A stretch of 64,000 nucleotides of DNA from Pandoraea bronchicola. Its GTDB lineage: Bacteria > Pseudomonadota > Gammaproteobacteria > Burkholderiales > Burkholderiaceae. Shown one piece after another: positions 20,034 through 29,166 of the stretch (within the stretch, counting starts at the first letter, position 1; every line of letters starts with the position of its first letter). A program made the position numbers and the translations under genes. The notes under the pieces were generated by a model. It saw only the letters and a list, made by a program, of their open reading frames with translations, had not been told where the DNA came from and searched no databases. The stretch lies in the NCBI RefSeq assembly GCF_902459805.1, contig NZ_CABPST010000001.1, forward strand, positions 434,001 to 498,000. Reading direction: 5' to 3'.

Positions 20034-21140
20034 TCAGACCGGAGACGAGACGGGAGATGCGACGGGAGAGAAGCGCCAGACGCCCTTCGCATCACGCTCA
20101 CGCGTGAGTTCTCCTGCACGCCAGAGCATGTGCAAGTGCGCGAGCGCTTCGCCCATGGCGAAGGTTGTCTGATGCGCATCGAGCTTGCGATGGAACATGA
20201 TGGGCACAATGTCGCCCGCGCTCTGCGGCGACCTTGCGCACGCCTCGCGCACTTCCTGCAACCGCGCGGCGTGGTGATCGCGCAGTTGATGAATGCGCGT
20301 ATGCAATCCGGTAAACGGCCGGCCGTGCGAGGGCAGCACGAGGCAATCGGCGGGCAGCTCGAGATAGACGCCCAGCGAGTCGAGAAACAGTTGCAGCGAG
20401 TTGGCTTCGGGCTCGATGTCGAACACGCTGACGTTGGTCGAGATGCGCGGCAGCACCATGTCTCCGGAGATCAGCACGTTGTGCTGCTCTGAGTACAGCG
20501 CCATATGTTCCGGCGAGTGGCCGTAGCCCGCGATCAGGCGCCAATCGCTGCCACCGATGCGCAGCGTATCGCCATCGCGCAAGCGGAAGTAGCGCGATGG
20601 CACTTCGGGCACGAGATCGCTGAAGTAGCTTTTCCGGTTGCGGATCTGGTCGATCATCGCTTCGTCGGCGAGGCCATGCGCGATGAAGTGCGTTACCGCG
20701 AAATCGCCCCCTGCATTGGCCGCGTTGTTGTTGTCGCCCTCCGACATGAGACGGCCCCACGCGTAGTCGCCCAGCGACATGGCAAGCCGGGCTTCCCAGC
20801 GCTGCTTGTCGCCGCCCTTGCAGATCCAGTGCGCAAGGCCGAGATGGTCGGGGTGGCAATGCGTGACGACGACGCGCAGTACCGGCTCGCCGCCCAGCGC
20901 GCTGTCGAACACTTGCTCCCAGTACGCCTTGATCTGCGGATGCGTGATGCCGCAATCGACCACCGTCCAGCCTTTGACGCCATTCACCTCATCGCGCAGC
21001 AGCCACAGGTTGATGTGGTCGAGCACGAACGGCAACGGCATGCGTACCCAGAAGACACCCGGCACCACCTCGTGCACCGTGCCGCCATCCGGAAGGAAAT
21101 CGCCAAGGGGATAGTTCAGTTGTTGTTCGAGGGCATTCAC
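20034..21140 (-). CDS. Metallo-beta-lactamase fold hydrolase
   Basis: 368 residues. The dinuclear metal site motif is VTHCHPDHLG (His94, His96, Asp98, His99), followed by GYGHSPEHMALY, LISGDMVLP and the last His in LVLPSHGRPF. A C-terminal ~90-residue extension (LHMLWRAGELTRERDAKGVW) resembles the DNA/lid domain of LACTB2/YcbL-type thioesterases or RNA-active enzymes. It is divergent from liuR, and the LiuR-type operator lies between them, so it may belong to the leucine/isovalerate regulon and act on an acyl thioester. That function is inference. Confidence 0.88.
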   Translation of the reverse strand: MNALEQQLNYPLGDFLPDGGTVHEVVPGVFWVRMPLPFVLDHINLWLLRDEVNGVKGWTVVDCGITHPQIKAYWEQVFDSALGGEPVLRVVVTHCHPDHLGLAHWICKGGDKQRWEARLAMSLGDYAWGRLMSEGDNNNAANAGGDFAVTHFIAHGLADEAMIDQIRNRKSYFSDLVPEVPSRYFRLRDGDTLRIGGSDWRLIAGYGHSPEHMALYSEQHNVLISGDMVLPRISTNVSVFDIEPEANSLQLFLDSLGVYLELPADCLVLPSHGRPFTGLHTRIHQLRDHHAARLQEVREACARSPQSAGDIVPIMFHRKLDAHQTTFAMGEALAHLHMLWRAGELTRERDAKGVWRFSPVASPVSSPV

Positions 21141-21214
21141 GGGGGGCCACGCTCCAGATGGGCTTGTTCTCTTGTTGTCAGGTTGACGCCGTCACCGATT
21201 GCATACGATGCAAG

Positions 21215-21236
21215 TTGACGCTAACGTAAACGGCAA
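21215..21236 (+). promoter_or_regulatory. LiuR-type operator in the liuR / metallo-hydrolase divergent promoter
   Basis: Two overlapping 16-bp boxes offset by 6 bp: TTGACGCTAACGTAAA (21215-21230) and CTAACGTAAACGGCAA (21221-21236), matching the perfect palindrome at 50116 in 14 and 12 of 16 positions. TTGACG can serve as a -35 element with TATCTG (21240-21245) as -10 and a 19-base spacer, the stretched spacing usual for MerR-family promoters. This suggests autoregulation of liuR and possibly control of the divergent hydrolase. Confidence 0.65.
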
Positions 21237-21270
21237 TTCTATCTGCAATGGTAAGCACTTGCTTAACCCG

Positions 21271-21708
21271 ATGCTCACATACACGATCACCGACCTCGCC
21301 CGCGAGTTCGACATCACCCCCCGCGCGATCCGCTTCTATGAGGATCAGGGTTTGCTCACCCCCGCCCGCGAAGGCCCCGGCGGACGCCATCGCGTCTACA
21401 CCGGTCAGGATCGCACACGCCTCAAGCTCACGCTGCGCGGCAAGCGTCTCGGCCTCACGCTCTCGGAAATCAAGACCATTCTCGATCTCTACGAGTCGCC
21501 CAAGGATACGGTGCCCCAGCTCAAGGTGTTCCTCGATACGCTCTCGCAACACCGGCAAGTGCTCGAACAGCAACTCGAAGACCTTCACGCCACGCTCGAC
21601 GAAGTCGCGCAACACGAAGCCCAATGCCTCGCCTTGCTCGAGGCTGCGGGCGAGGCGGCGCCGGCCTCCATTACCCGTCGTACGAAAGCCACCGCAGCGT
21701 CGCACTGA
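21271..21708 (+). CDS. liuR: MerR family regulator of leucine/isovalerate catabolism
   Basis: 145 residues. N-terminal MerR winged helix (TYTITDLAREFDITPRAIRF, then YEDQGLLTPAREGPGGRHRV), followed by LKLTLRGKRLGLTLSEIKTI and a C-terminal coiled coil (about 85-130) for dimerisation. There is no Cys cluster for metal sensing, in line with the LiuR branch that senses acyl-CoA intermediates. ATG 21271 fits the family N-terminus; 24 extra upstream codons would overlap the operator. Position next to liuA and palindromic ACGT-containing boxes at its own and liuA promoters support the assignment. Confidence 0.85.
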   Translation: MLTYTITDLAREFDITPRAIRFYEDQGLLTPAREGPGGRHRVYTGQDRTRLKLTLRGKRLGLTLSEIKTILDLYESPKDTVPQLKVFLDTLSQHRQVLEQQLEDLHATLDEVAQHEAQCLALLEAAGEAAPASITRRTKATAASH

Positions 21709-21831
21709 TTCGCGACGCCTTACCCCGCCGCCACCGCCCGCTGTCCGCTCTGTCCGCTGTCCGGCTTGCGCCCGGTCCGGCGGGCCTCCCCCTCCCCCCG
21801 ACGACGCCATTTTCAGATTCAGGAAACCCCT

Positions 21832-21859
21832 TACTTTACGTTTACGTAAACGTAAAGTA
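21832..21859 (+). promoter_or_regulatory. 28-bp perfect palindrome, double LiuR-type operator for thioesterase-liuA
   Basis: Positions 21832-21845 are the exact reverse complement of 21846-21859. It contains two overlapping 16-bp boxes with a 6-bp offset, TTTACGTTTACGTAAA (21835-21850) and TTTACGTAAACGTAAA (21841-21856), each matching 13 of 16 positions of the perfect box at 50116. A TAGTAT (21858-21863) at its right edge could be a -10 element. It lies 41 bases upstream of the thioesterase start. Confidence 0.75.
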
Positions 21860-21900
21860 GTATCTTCGAACCCAGCCTTGTCGGCGCTTTTGCTCCCATT

Positions 21901-22377
21901 ATGGTCAACACTCCGGTCTCTCACGCTGCCCCGCTCGCCGACGCCGTCGCCGCGAAAATTCGCGCCAGCTTCGACAAACAGGGCGTGATGACGCATTGGG
22001 GCGCACAACTCTCGCATCTTGCCGAGGGTCACTGCGAAATCTCTCTGCCGTTCTCGGACAGAGTCAACCAGCAGCACGGCTATTTCCACGGTGGCGTTAT
22101 CGGGGCCATCGCCGACTCGGCGGGCGGCTACGCCGGTTACACCTGTATCACGCCCGATAAGGAACTGGTCACGGCGGAATACAAACTGAACATTCTTGCA
22201 CCCGGCAAGGGCGATACACTGGTCGGACGCGGTCAGGTCGTGAAAGCCGGACGCACACTCATCATCGCCACGGCCGAACTGTTCGTCGTCGAGAACGGCC
22301 AATGGACGCTATGCGCCCTGATGCAGCAAACGCTGTTCGTGCTGGCGGCCACGCCCCCGGCGTCCACGACTCGCTGA
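21901..22377 (+). CDS. PaaI-type hotdog thioesterase
   Basis: 158 residues of a single hotdog fold. The helix motif [20 protein letters not shown] carries the family HGG signature (His, Gly and acidic Asp in IADSAGG), followed by [15 protein letters not shown] and [17 protein letters not shown]. It probably hydrolyses acyl-CoA that accumulates during branched-chain catabolism, releasing CoA. First gene behind the 28-bp LiuR-type palindrome and 98 bases upstream of liuA, so likely co-regulated with it. Confidence 0.87.
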   Translation: MVNTPVSHAAPLADAVAAKIRASFDKQGVMTHWGAQLSHLAEGHCEISLPFSDRVNQQHGYFHGGVIGAIADSAGGYAGYTCITPDKELVTAEYKLNILAPGKGDTLVGRGQVVKAGRTLIIATAELFVVENGQWTLCALMQQTLFVLAATPPASTTR

Positions 22378-22475
22378 GTGCCGCCGCACCCGATTCACCG
22401 AATCAACGCCTCTCGAAACATCATCGAACATCAGCGCGGGCGAGCCGCCACGCGCCACCCTCTGGAGACTGTGTC

Positions 22476-23657
22476 ATGACTACGTTGCCCGGCCTCAATT
22501 TCATGCTCGGCGAAGACCTCGACATGCTGCGCGAATCGGTCGCGAACTTCGCGTCCAAGGAAATCGCCCCGCGCGCCGGCGAAGTCGACCGCACGGACCA
22601 GTTCCCGATGGATCTCTGGCGCAAGATGGGCGACCTCGGCGTGCTCGGCATGACGGTCTCGGAAGAGTACGGCGGCGCGAACATGGGCTATCTGGCCCAC
22701 ATGATCGCGATGGAGGAAATCTCGCGCGCGTCGGCATCGATTGGCCTGTCGTACGGCGCGCACTCGAACCTCTGCGTCAACCAGATTCATCGCAACGGCA
22801 CTGCAGCACAAAAGGCGAAGTACCTGCCGAAGCTGGTGTCCGGCGAGCACATCGGCGCGCTCGCGATGAGTGAGCCGAATGCTGGCTCGGACGTCGTCAG
22901 CATGAAGCTGCGCGCCGAGAAGCGCGGCGACCGTTTCGTGCTCAACGGCACCAAAATGTGGATCACGAACGGCCCGGATTGCGACACGCTGGTCGTCTAC
23001 GGCAAAACCGATCCGGAAGCCGGTGCGCGCGGCATGACCGCGTTCCTCGTGGAAAAGGGCATGAAGGGCTTCTCGGTCGCGCAAAAGCTCGACAAGCTCG
23101 GTATGCGCGGCTCGCACACGGGTGAGCTGGTGTTCGAGAACGTGGAAGTCCCGGAAGAGAACGTGCTCGGCCAGGTCGGCGGCGGTGTGAAGGTGCTCAT
23201 GAGCGGCCTCGACTACGAGCGCGCCGTGCTCGCCGGCGGCCCGCTGGGCATCATGCAGGCCGCCATGGACGTGGTCGTGCCCTACATCCACGACCGCAAG
23301 CAGTTCGGCCAGTCGATCGGCGAATTCCAGCTCATTCAGGGCAAGGTCGCCGATATGTACACGATCCTGCAGGCGAGCCGTGCGTACCTGTACGCGGTGG
23401 GCCGTCAGCTCGAGTCGCTCGGCAGCGATCACGTGCGCCAGGTGCGCAAGGACTGCGCAGGCGTGATTCTGTACACCGCCGAAAAGGCGACGTGGATGGC
23501 CGGTGAAGCGATCCAGATTCTGGGCGGCAACGGCTATATCAACGAGTACCCGGTCGGCCGTCTGTGGCGCGACGCGAAGCTCTACGAAATCGGCGCGGGC
23601 ACGTCGGAGATCCGCCGCATGCTGATCGGCCGCGAACTGTTCGCGGAAACCCTGTAA
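22476..23657 (+). CDS. liuA: Isovaleryl-CoA dehydrogenase
   Basis: 393-residue acyl-CoA dehydrogenase, FAD dependent, converting isovaleryl-CoA to 3-methylcrotonyl-CoA in leucine breakdown. Motifs include [27 protein letters not shown], the FAD-binding [18 protein letters not shown] and [13 protein letters not shown], whose Glu248 sits where isovaleryl-CoA dehydrogenases have their catalytic base. C-terminal [19 protein letters not shown] and [16 protein letters not shown] are canonical. The start [16 protein letters not shown] follows CTGGAG; a frame starting inside the thioesterase gene is rejected. Followed by aceK. Confidence 0.95.
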   Translation: MTTLPGLNFMLGEDLDMLRESVANFASKEIAPRAGEVDRTDQFPMDLWRKMGDLGVLGMTVSEEYGGANMGYLAHMIAMEEISRASASIGLSYGAHSNLCVNQIHRNGTAAQKAKYLPKLVSGEHIGALAMSEPNAGSDVVSMKLRAEKRGDRFVLNGTKMWITNGPDCDTLVVYGKTDPEAGARGMTAFLVEKGMKGFSVAQKLDKLGMRGSHTGELVFENVEVPEENVLGQVGGGVKVLMSGLDYERAVLAGGPLGIMQAAMDVVVPYIHDRKQFGQSIGEFQLIQGKVADMYTILQASRAYLYAVGRQLESLGSDHVRQVRKDCAGVILYTAEKATWMAGEAIQILGGNGYINEYPVGRLWRDAKLYEIGAGTSEIRRMLIGRELFAETL

Positions 23658-23752
23658 CCCAACGCAATCCACGACGGACATTCAGGCGCAGGCCGCAGCG
23701 CTACAATTCACCGAGCCTGCAAGGAAAAGCCCCTGCGCCTGTCCCGACCGGT

Positions 23753-25558
23753 ATGAATCACTTCCCGAAACTCCTGTCGTCGCAGTTTGCTTTCGACGTC
23801 GCCCGCACGATGCTGGACGGCTTCGACAAGCATTACCGCATCTTCCGCGAGGTATGTGTCGCGGCGCAGGCATGTTTCGAGGCGGGCGACTTCACGGGCA
23901 TCCGGAAGCTCCAGCGCGATCGCATCGCCTATTACGACGAACGCGTGCGCGAATGCACCGTGACGCTGGAAGACGAGTTCGACGCCCAGTCGCTCGACGA
24001 CGATGTCTGGAAGCAAGTGAAGCTGCACTACATTGGCTTGCTCACGGAGCATCGTCAGCCCGAGTTGGCCGAGACGTTTTTCAACTCGGTGTGCTGCAAG
24101 ATCCTGCACCGCTCGTATTTCAACAACCGCTTCATCTTCGTGCGCCCCGCCGTGGCGACCGAATACATCGAGAACGACGCGCCCGCCGCGAAGCCGACCT
24201 ATCGCGTCTATTACCCGGCGCAAGACGGCATGGCTGCCACGCTGGCGCGCATCGTCACGAATTTCCAGCTCACCCGAGCGTTCGCCGACCTTTCGCGCGA
24301 CGTCGGCTACGTGAAGCGTGCCATCGAAGAGGCGTTCGGCGAGTTCGAACCGGCGCCGAATTTCCAGATTCACGTGCTCGCGTCGCTGTTCTTCCGCAAC
24401 AAGGCAGCCTATATCGTCGGCCGTATCGTGAACGGCGACGTGACCACGCCGTTCGCCGTCCCGATCATGCACGATGCGAACGGCAAGCTCACGCTCGACA
24501 CGGTCCTGCTGCGACGTGACGAGCTGCGCGTGGTGTTCGGCTTCACGCACGCGTATTTCCTGGTCGATATGGAAGTGCCCTCGGCCTACGTGCAGTTCCT
24601 GCGCACCATCATGCCGGGCAAGCCCAAGGCCGAGATCTATACGTCGATCGGTCTGCAAAAGCACGGCAAGAACCTGTTCTATCGCGATTTTCTGCATCAC
24701 CTGAAGCATTCGAGCGACAAGTTCGTGAGCGCGCCGGGCATTCCCGGCCTGGTGATGCTGGTTTTCACGCTGCCCTCCTATCCGTACGTCTTCAAGCTCA
24801 TTCGCGAGCGCTTCGCGCCGCCCAAGGAGACCACGCGCGAGCACGTGAAAGCGAAGTACCTGATGGTCAAGCAGCATGATCGCGTTGGCCGGATGGCCGA
24901 TACGCTGGAGTTCTCGAGCGTGGCCTTCCCGCTCTCGCGCTTCGACGATGCCCTGCTCGCCGACCTGCGGCGCGAAGTGCCTTCGCTACTCGAAGTCGAT
25001 GGCGACGCACTCGTGATCCGCCACTGCTATATCGAACGCCGCATGACGCCGCTCAATCTGTGGCTCCAGACCGCGTCGGACGCGCAGGTCGACCACGCCA
25101 TGCGCGAGTACGGCAATGCGGTCAAGGAACTGATGGCGGCGAACATTTTCCCGGGCGACATGCTGTACAAGAATTTCGGTGTGACGCGTCACGGCCGGGT
25201 GGTGTTCTACGACTACGACGAACTGGAATATCTGACGGATTGCCACATCCGTCGAGTGCCGGAACCGCGTAACGAAGAAGAGGCGATGTCGGGGGAAGTC
25301 TGGTACCGTGTAGGCCCGCACGACGTGTTTCCGCAGACGTTTGAGACGTTTCTGACGGGAGACGCGCGCGTGCGGCACTCTCTGAGCCAGCATCATCCGG
25401 ATTTCTTCGACCCCGGCCTGTGGCAGGACCATCAGGACCGGGTGCGAGCCGGACAGATGCACGACTTCTATCCGTACGATGTCTCGCTGCGTTTCGTCAA
25501 TCGCTACGGCACCGGCAGCGGTGTCACGAGCACCCCGCCTCGCGCGGCGGCCGCTTGA
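23753..25558 (+). CDS. aceK: Isocitrate dehydrogenase kinase/phosphatase
   Basis: 602 residues, full length for AceK. The N-terminal regulatory domain (about 1-320) starts with [20 protein letters not shown]; the kinase-like domain (about 320-590) contains [29 protein letters not shown], shown here by its conserved [14 protein letters not shown] core, and the catalytic loop [14 protein letters not shown] plus [12 protein letters not shown]. AceK phosphorylates or dephosphorylates isocitrate dehydrogenase and so shifts carbon to the glyoxylate shunt. Its location right after liuA, rather than with aceA/aceB, fits catabolism of leucine to acetyl-CoA. No good SD; an AAGGA lies about 30 bases upstream. 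Confidence 0.95.
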   Translation: MNHFPKLLSSQFAFDVARTMLDGFDKHYRIFREVCVAAQACFEAGDFTGIRKLQRDRIAYYDERVRECTVTLEDEFDAQSLDDDVWKQVKLHYIGLLTEHRQPELAETFFNSVCCKILHRSYFNNRFIFVRPAVATEYIENDAPAAKPTYRVYYPAQDGMAATLARIVTNFQLTRAFADLSRDVGYVKRAIEEAFGEFEPAPNFQIHVLASLFFRNKAAYIVGRIVNGDVTTPFAVPIMHDANGKLTLDTVLLRRDELRVVFGFTHAYFLVDMEVPSAYVQFLRTIMPGKPKAEIYTSIGLQKHGKNLFYRDFLHHLKHSSDKFVSAPGIPGLVMLVFTLPSYPYVFKLIRERFAPPKETTREHVKAKYLMVKQHDRVGRMADTLEFSSVAFPLSRFDDALLADLRREVPSLLEVDGDALVIRHCYIERRMTPLNLWLQTASDAQVDHAMREYGNAVKELMAANIFPGDMLYKNFGVTRHGRVVFYDYDELEYLTDCHIRRVPEPRNEEEAMSGEVWYRVGPHDVFPQTFETFLTGDARVRHSLSQHHPDFFDPGLWQDHQDRVRAGQMHDFYPYDVSLRFVNRYGTGSGVTSTPPRAAAA

Positions 25559-25606
25559 GCATGCGACGTCTCCCAGCACACGACACGCCCGCCGGATGAC
25601 ACGATC

Positions 25607-26287
25607 ATGACCGAAGACAAAGACCAACCTCTCATCCACCTGCTCGATAACAATCGCGCCTGGGTTGCCAGCGTGAACGCGGAAGATCCCGCATTTTTCG
25701 AGCGGCTATCGAAGCTGCAGTCCCCGGAATATCTCTGGATCGGTTGTTCAGACTCGCGCGTGCCCGCCAACCAGATTACGGGCCTTGCACCGGGCGAGGT
25801 GTTCGTCCACCGCAATATCGCGAACGTTGTGGTGCATAGCGATCTGAACTGCCTGTCGGTATTGCAATTCGCCGTCGAGGTGTTGAAGGTGCGCCACATC
25901 ATGGTGGTTGGCCACTACGGCTGCGGCGGCGTGGGCGCGGCGCTCGACGGCGCCAAGATGGGCCTCGTGGACAACTGGCTGCGCCACGTGCGCGATGTCT
26001 ACGAGCAGCACATCGACCAGATAGACGCTCTGCCCTCGCGTGATGCGCGTCACGACCGCCTGTGCGAGCTCAACGCGATCGAACAGGTCGTGAATATCTG
26101 CCACACGACGGTTTTGCGCGACGCCTGGGCCCGCAATCAACCTGTGACGGTGCATGGCTGGGTGTACGGTCTGCGCGACGGGCTGGTGCGCGATCTGCGC
26201 ATGTCCGTGAACAGCCTCGAAACGCTGCCGCGTATCTACGCCCGCTGCGTCGCGGCAATGGACGAATTACGCAATCCGCGCGCTTAA
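25607..26287 (+). CDS. can: Beta-class carbonic anhydrase
   Basis: 226 residues. Zinc site residues are clear: Cys47, Asp49 and Arg51 in IGCSDSRVPANQ, and His103 and Cys106 in GHYGCGGVGAAL. VHRNIANVV and HGWVYGLRDGLVRDL complete the family pattern. It interconverts CO2 and bicarbonate in the cytosol; bicarbonate is the co-substrate of the biotin-dependent methylcrotonyl-CoA carboxylase encoded 4 kb downstream, a plausible reason for its place here (inference). About 50 bases after aceK. Confidence 0.94.
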   Translation: MTEDKDQPLIHLLDNNRAWVASVNAEDPAFFERLSKLQSPEYLWIGCSDSRVPANQITGLAPGEVFVHRNIANVVVHSDLNCLSVLQFAVEVLKVRHIMVVGHYGCGGVGAALDGAKMGLVDNWLRHVRDVYEQHIDQIDALPSRDARHDRLCELNAIEQVVNICHTTVLRDAWARNQPVTVHGWVYGLRDGLVRDLRMSVNSLETLPRIYARCVAAMDELRNPRA

Positions 26288-26298
26288 GCGATCGGCGC

Positions 26299-26415
26299 CG
26301 TCCGGCGAAGCCGGACATCCGCTGACCGCTGGCGACCCTAGGCTGGGCGCGTGGGCGATGGAAGGACTGAAGCATTGGATATTCGGGGGCTGACGAACCC
26401 CGTCCGAGAGGACGG
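26299..26415 (+). other. Short hairpins in the leader before the thiolase gene
   Basis: GTCCGGC-GAA-GCCGGAC (26299-26315) and CCGTCC-GAGA-GGACGG (26400-26415, a GNRA-type loop) are two perfect small hairpins in the 163 bases between carbonic anhydrase and thiolase. Neither has a T run. They may be processing or stability elements in a polycistronic RNA, or incidental to high GC. Confidence 0.35.
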
Positions 26416-26450
26416 ATCGGCAGCCCCGCCACCGATTACAGGAGACTGCC

Positions 26451-27635
26451 ATGCAACAAGACCCGATCGTTATCGTATCCGCCGCCCGCACGCCGATGGG
26501 CGGCCTGCAAGGGGTATTCGGCGATGTCGCGGCGCCGCAACTGGGTGCCGCCGCCATTCGTGCCGCCGTCGAGCGCGCCGGTCTCAAGCCGGAACAGGTC
26601 GACGAGGTGGTGATGGGCTGCGTGCTGCCTGCCGGTCAGGGCCAGGCACCGGCGCGTCAGGCCACGCTCGGCGCCGGGCTGCCGCTCGGCGCAGGTGCGA
26701 CGACCGTCAACAAGATGTGCGGCTCCGGCATGCGCGCCGCGATGTTCGCGCACGACATGCTCGTTGCCGGCAGCGCTGATGTCGTTGTCGCCGGCGGCAT
26801 GGAAAGCATGAGCAACGCGCCCTATCTGTTGCCCAAGGCGCGCACCGGCATGCGCATGGGGCACGGTCAGGTCATCGACCACATGTTCTTCGACGGCCTG
26901 GAAGACGCCTACGAGAAAGGCCGCCTGATGGGCACCTTTGCCGAGGAATGCGCCGATCGTTACGCGTTCACCCGCGAAGCCCAGGACGCCTTCGCCATCG
27001 CGTCGCTCGAACGCGCCCAGCACGCGACCAAGGACGGTTCGTTCGCGTGGGAAATCACGCCCGTGACGGTCCCCGGCCGCAAGGGCGATACCGTTGTCGA
27101 TCAGGACGAACAGCCGCTCAAGGCCAATCCCGAGAAGATTCCGACCCTCAAGGCCGCCTTCCGCAAGGACGGCACCGTGACAGCCGCCAACTCGTCGTCG
27201 ATCTCGGACGGCGCCGCCGCGCTCGTCCTCATGCGCGAATCGACGGCCAGGCGCCTCGGCCTCACGCCGCTCGCGCGCATCGCCGGCCATAGCACCTTCG
27301 CTCAACAGCCCGGCCTGTTCACGACCGCACCGATCGGCGCCATGCGCAAGCTGTTCGATAAAACCGGCTGGTCGACGAAAGACGTCGATCTCTACGAAAT
27401 CAACGAAGCCTTCGCCGTCGTGACGATGGCCGCGATGCACGAATTCGATCTGCCGCACGAGAAGGTCAATATTCACGGCGGCGCGTGTGCGCTCGGTCAT
27501 CCGATCGGTGCGTCCGGTGCGCGTATTCTGGTCACGCTGATCGGCGCGCTGCGCAAGACCGGCGGCAAACGGGGTGTCGCGAGCCTGTGCATCGGCGGCG
27601 GCGAAGCCACGGCAATGGCCATCGAACTCGTCTGA
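26451..27635 (+). CDS. Acetyl-CoA C-acetyltransferase (thiolase)
   Basis: 394 residues, standard length for a biosynthetic/degradative tetrameric thiolase. Catalytic Cys90 in NKMCGSGMRA, His350 in GGACALGHPIGASGARI and Cys380 in CIGGGEATAMAIE are all present. It probably cleaves acetoacetyl-CoA to two acetyl-CoA at the end of leucine degradation; synthesis in the other direction (for polyhydroxybutyrate) is possible. A CAGGAGACTGCC precedes the ATG. It lies in the leu catabolic block between carbonic anhydrase and an SDR. Confidence 0.93.
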   Translation: MQQDPIVIVSAARTPMGGLQGVFGDVAAPQLGAAAIRAAVERAGLKPEQVDEVVMGCVLPAGQGQAPARQATLGAGLPLGAGATTVNKMCGSGMRAAMFAHDMLVAGSADVVVAGGMESMSNAPYLLPKARTGMRMGHGQVIDHMFFDGLEDAYEKGRLMGTFAEECADRYAFTREAQDAFAIASLERAQHATKDGSFAWEITPVTVPGRKGDTVVDQDEQPLKANPEKIPTLKAAFRKDGTVTAANSSSISDGAAALVLMRESTARRLGLTPLARIAGHSTFAQQPGLFTTAPIGAMRKLFDKTGWSTKDVDLYEINEAFAVVTMAAMHEFDLPHEKVNIHGGACALGHPIGASGARILVTLIGALRKTGGKRGVASLCIGGGEATAMAIELV

Positions 27636-27689
27636 CGCGCTGCTTTGCGCCCTCTGACTCCGGCACTGACCGACAAGGACAAACCCGTC

Positions 27690-28367
27690 ATGAAAACTGC
27701 GCTCATCATCGGTGCTTCGCGCGGCATCGGCATGGAATTCGTGCGGCAGTATCGCGAGGACGGATGGCACGTCTTCGCCACGGCGCGTGACGACAATGGG
27801 TTGTCGGCCCTGCGCGAACTGGGTGCGGAGCCGCTCAAGCTCGACGTCACACGCGTCGAATCGCTCTCGGGCCTGTCGTGGCAGCTCGACGGCGTGGCGC
27901 TGAATGTTGCCGTCTACAACGCGGGCGTGAATTCGGATCGTACGGCCGGCCTCGCGCCGGTCACGAAGGAAGCGTTCGACCGCGTGTTCCACACGAACGT
28001 ACTCGGCGCCATGCAGGCGGCGCCACTCGTCTTGCCGTTCGTCGAAGCCGCAGGCGGCACGTTCGGCTTTCTCTCGAGCCGCATGGGCAGCATTGCCCTG
28101 ATGGAGTCGAACGGAAGCTGGCTCTACCGCGCGAGCAAGGCGGCGGTGAATTCGGTGGTCAAGGCCGTCTCGCTCGAAGCGCAGCGCGCCACATGCGTCG
28201 CGATGCATCCGGGCTGGGTACGCACAGACATGGGGGGCGAGAACGCCGACATCGACGTGCAGACGAGCGTGACCGGCATGCGTCGCGTACTCGCCCGCGC
28301 GCCGGGTGAACGCGCCACGCACAACGGCGGTTTCTTCAATTACGACGGCAACGCACTCACCTGGTAA
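27690..28367 (+). CDS. Short-chain dehydrogenase/reductase
   Basis: 225-residue SDR. IGASRGIGMEFVRQY is the cofactor loop, YNAGVN the NAG-type motif, FLSSRMGSIALM contains the catalytic Ser and LYRASKAAVNSVVKA the YxxxK pair. PGWVRTDMGGENADID is the usual post-catalytic loop. The start MKTALIIGASRG is favoured over a 15-codon extension. It resembles small C-factor/CsgA-type SDRs. Substrate unknown; only 54 bases follow the thiolase stop codon, so co-transcription is likely. Confidence 0.85.
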   Translation: MKTALIIGASRGIGMEFVRQYREDGWHVFATARDDNGLSALRELGAEPLKLDVTRVESLSGLSWQLDGVALNVAVYNAGVNSDRTAGLAPVTKEAFDRVFHTNVLGAMQAAPLVLPFVEAAGGTFGFLSSRMGSIALMESNGSWLYRASKAAVNSVVKAVSLEAQRATCVAMHPGWVRTDMGGENADIDVQTSVTGMRRVLARAPGERATHNGGFFNYDGNALTW

Positions 28368-28541
28368 TCGCAGGGTCGCGGGCCGCAAGTGTGAACCCTC
28401 CGTGCGGTAACGGAGCACAGAAAGAGGCAAGGTAACGATCGGGCAAAGATCGCCCGGCGTCAGACGGAATAACAAGCTGTTGCCACACCGCCGTATCTTT
28501 TGATTCGCGGGCCAGACACGTCACTCGGAAACGGAGCCAAC

Positions 28542-29147
28542 ATGACGGCCGCCATCGACTTTTATTTCGACTTCGCATCCCCGTATGGGTATTTTGCGAG
28601 TACGCGCATCGACGACATCGCCGCGAAAAGCGGACGCGGTGTCGCGTGGCATCCGATCCTGCTCGACATCGTCTACAAGGTGAACGGCTCGGGTGCGCCG
28701 GTGCAGCATCCGATCAAGACCGAATATCTGCGACACGACGTGGAGCGCACGGCGCGCTTTCACGGCATCGCGTACAAGCGACCGACGCACTTCCCGATCC
28801 CGACGCAAGCCGCCGAGCGCGCCGTGCTTTGGGTGCAGGACCATCGCGGCGGCGATCTGTCGGCGGAGTTCGCGAAGTCGATCTTCCAGGCGCTGTACGT
28901 CGACGACGTGAACATCGGCGACCCGGCCGAACTTGTGCGCCTGGGCGAAGCCCTCGGCATCGACGGTGCGGCGCTCGACGTCGGCATGCACTCCCCCGCC
29001 GCCAAGGACCACCTCAAGGCTGAAATCGATCTGGCCATCGCGCGCGGTGTCTTCGGATCGCCGTTCGTGATCGTGGACGGCGAACCGTTCTGGGGCTTCG
29101 ATCGCTTCTTGCAGGTCGAGGCCTGTCTGAAGCAAGGCAAGATCTGA
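28542..29147 (+). CDS. 2-hydroxychromene-2-carboxylate isomerase family (DsbA-like/kappa GST fold)
   Basis: 201 residues starting MTAAIDFYFDFASPYGYFAS, the signature opening of HCCA isomerases, where the Ser takes the place of the DsbA active-site Cys and uses glutathione. VFGSPFVIVDGEPFWGFDRF at the C-terminus is also conserved. In naphthalene catabolism the enzyme isomerises 2-hydroxychromene-2-carboxylate; paralogues outside such clusters, as here, have unknown substrates. ATG follows ACGGAGCC. Confidence 0.87.
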   Translation: MTAAIDFYFDFASPYGYFASTRIDDIAAKSGRGVAWHPILLDIVYKVNGSGAPVQHPIKTEYLRHDVERTARFHGIAYKRPTHFPIPTQAAERAVLWVQDHRGGDLSAEFAKSIFQALYVDDVNIGDPAELVRLGEALGIDGAALDVGMHSPAAKDHLKAEIDLAIARGVFGSPFVIVDGEPFWGFDRFLQVEACLKQGKI

Positions 29148-29166
29148 CAACAAGGCAAGACACACA

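Noticed and set aside
26436-28475. A 679-codon open frame on the minus strand
   Set aside because: It covers the thiolase and SDR genes in antisense and is rich in Arg, His and Gly without motifs.
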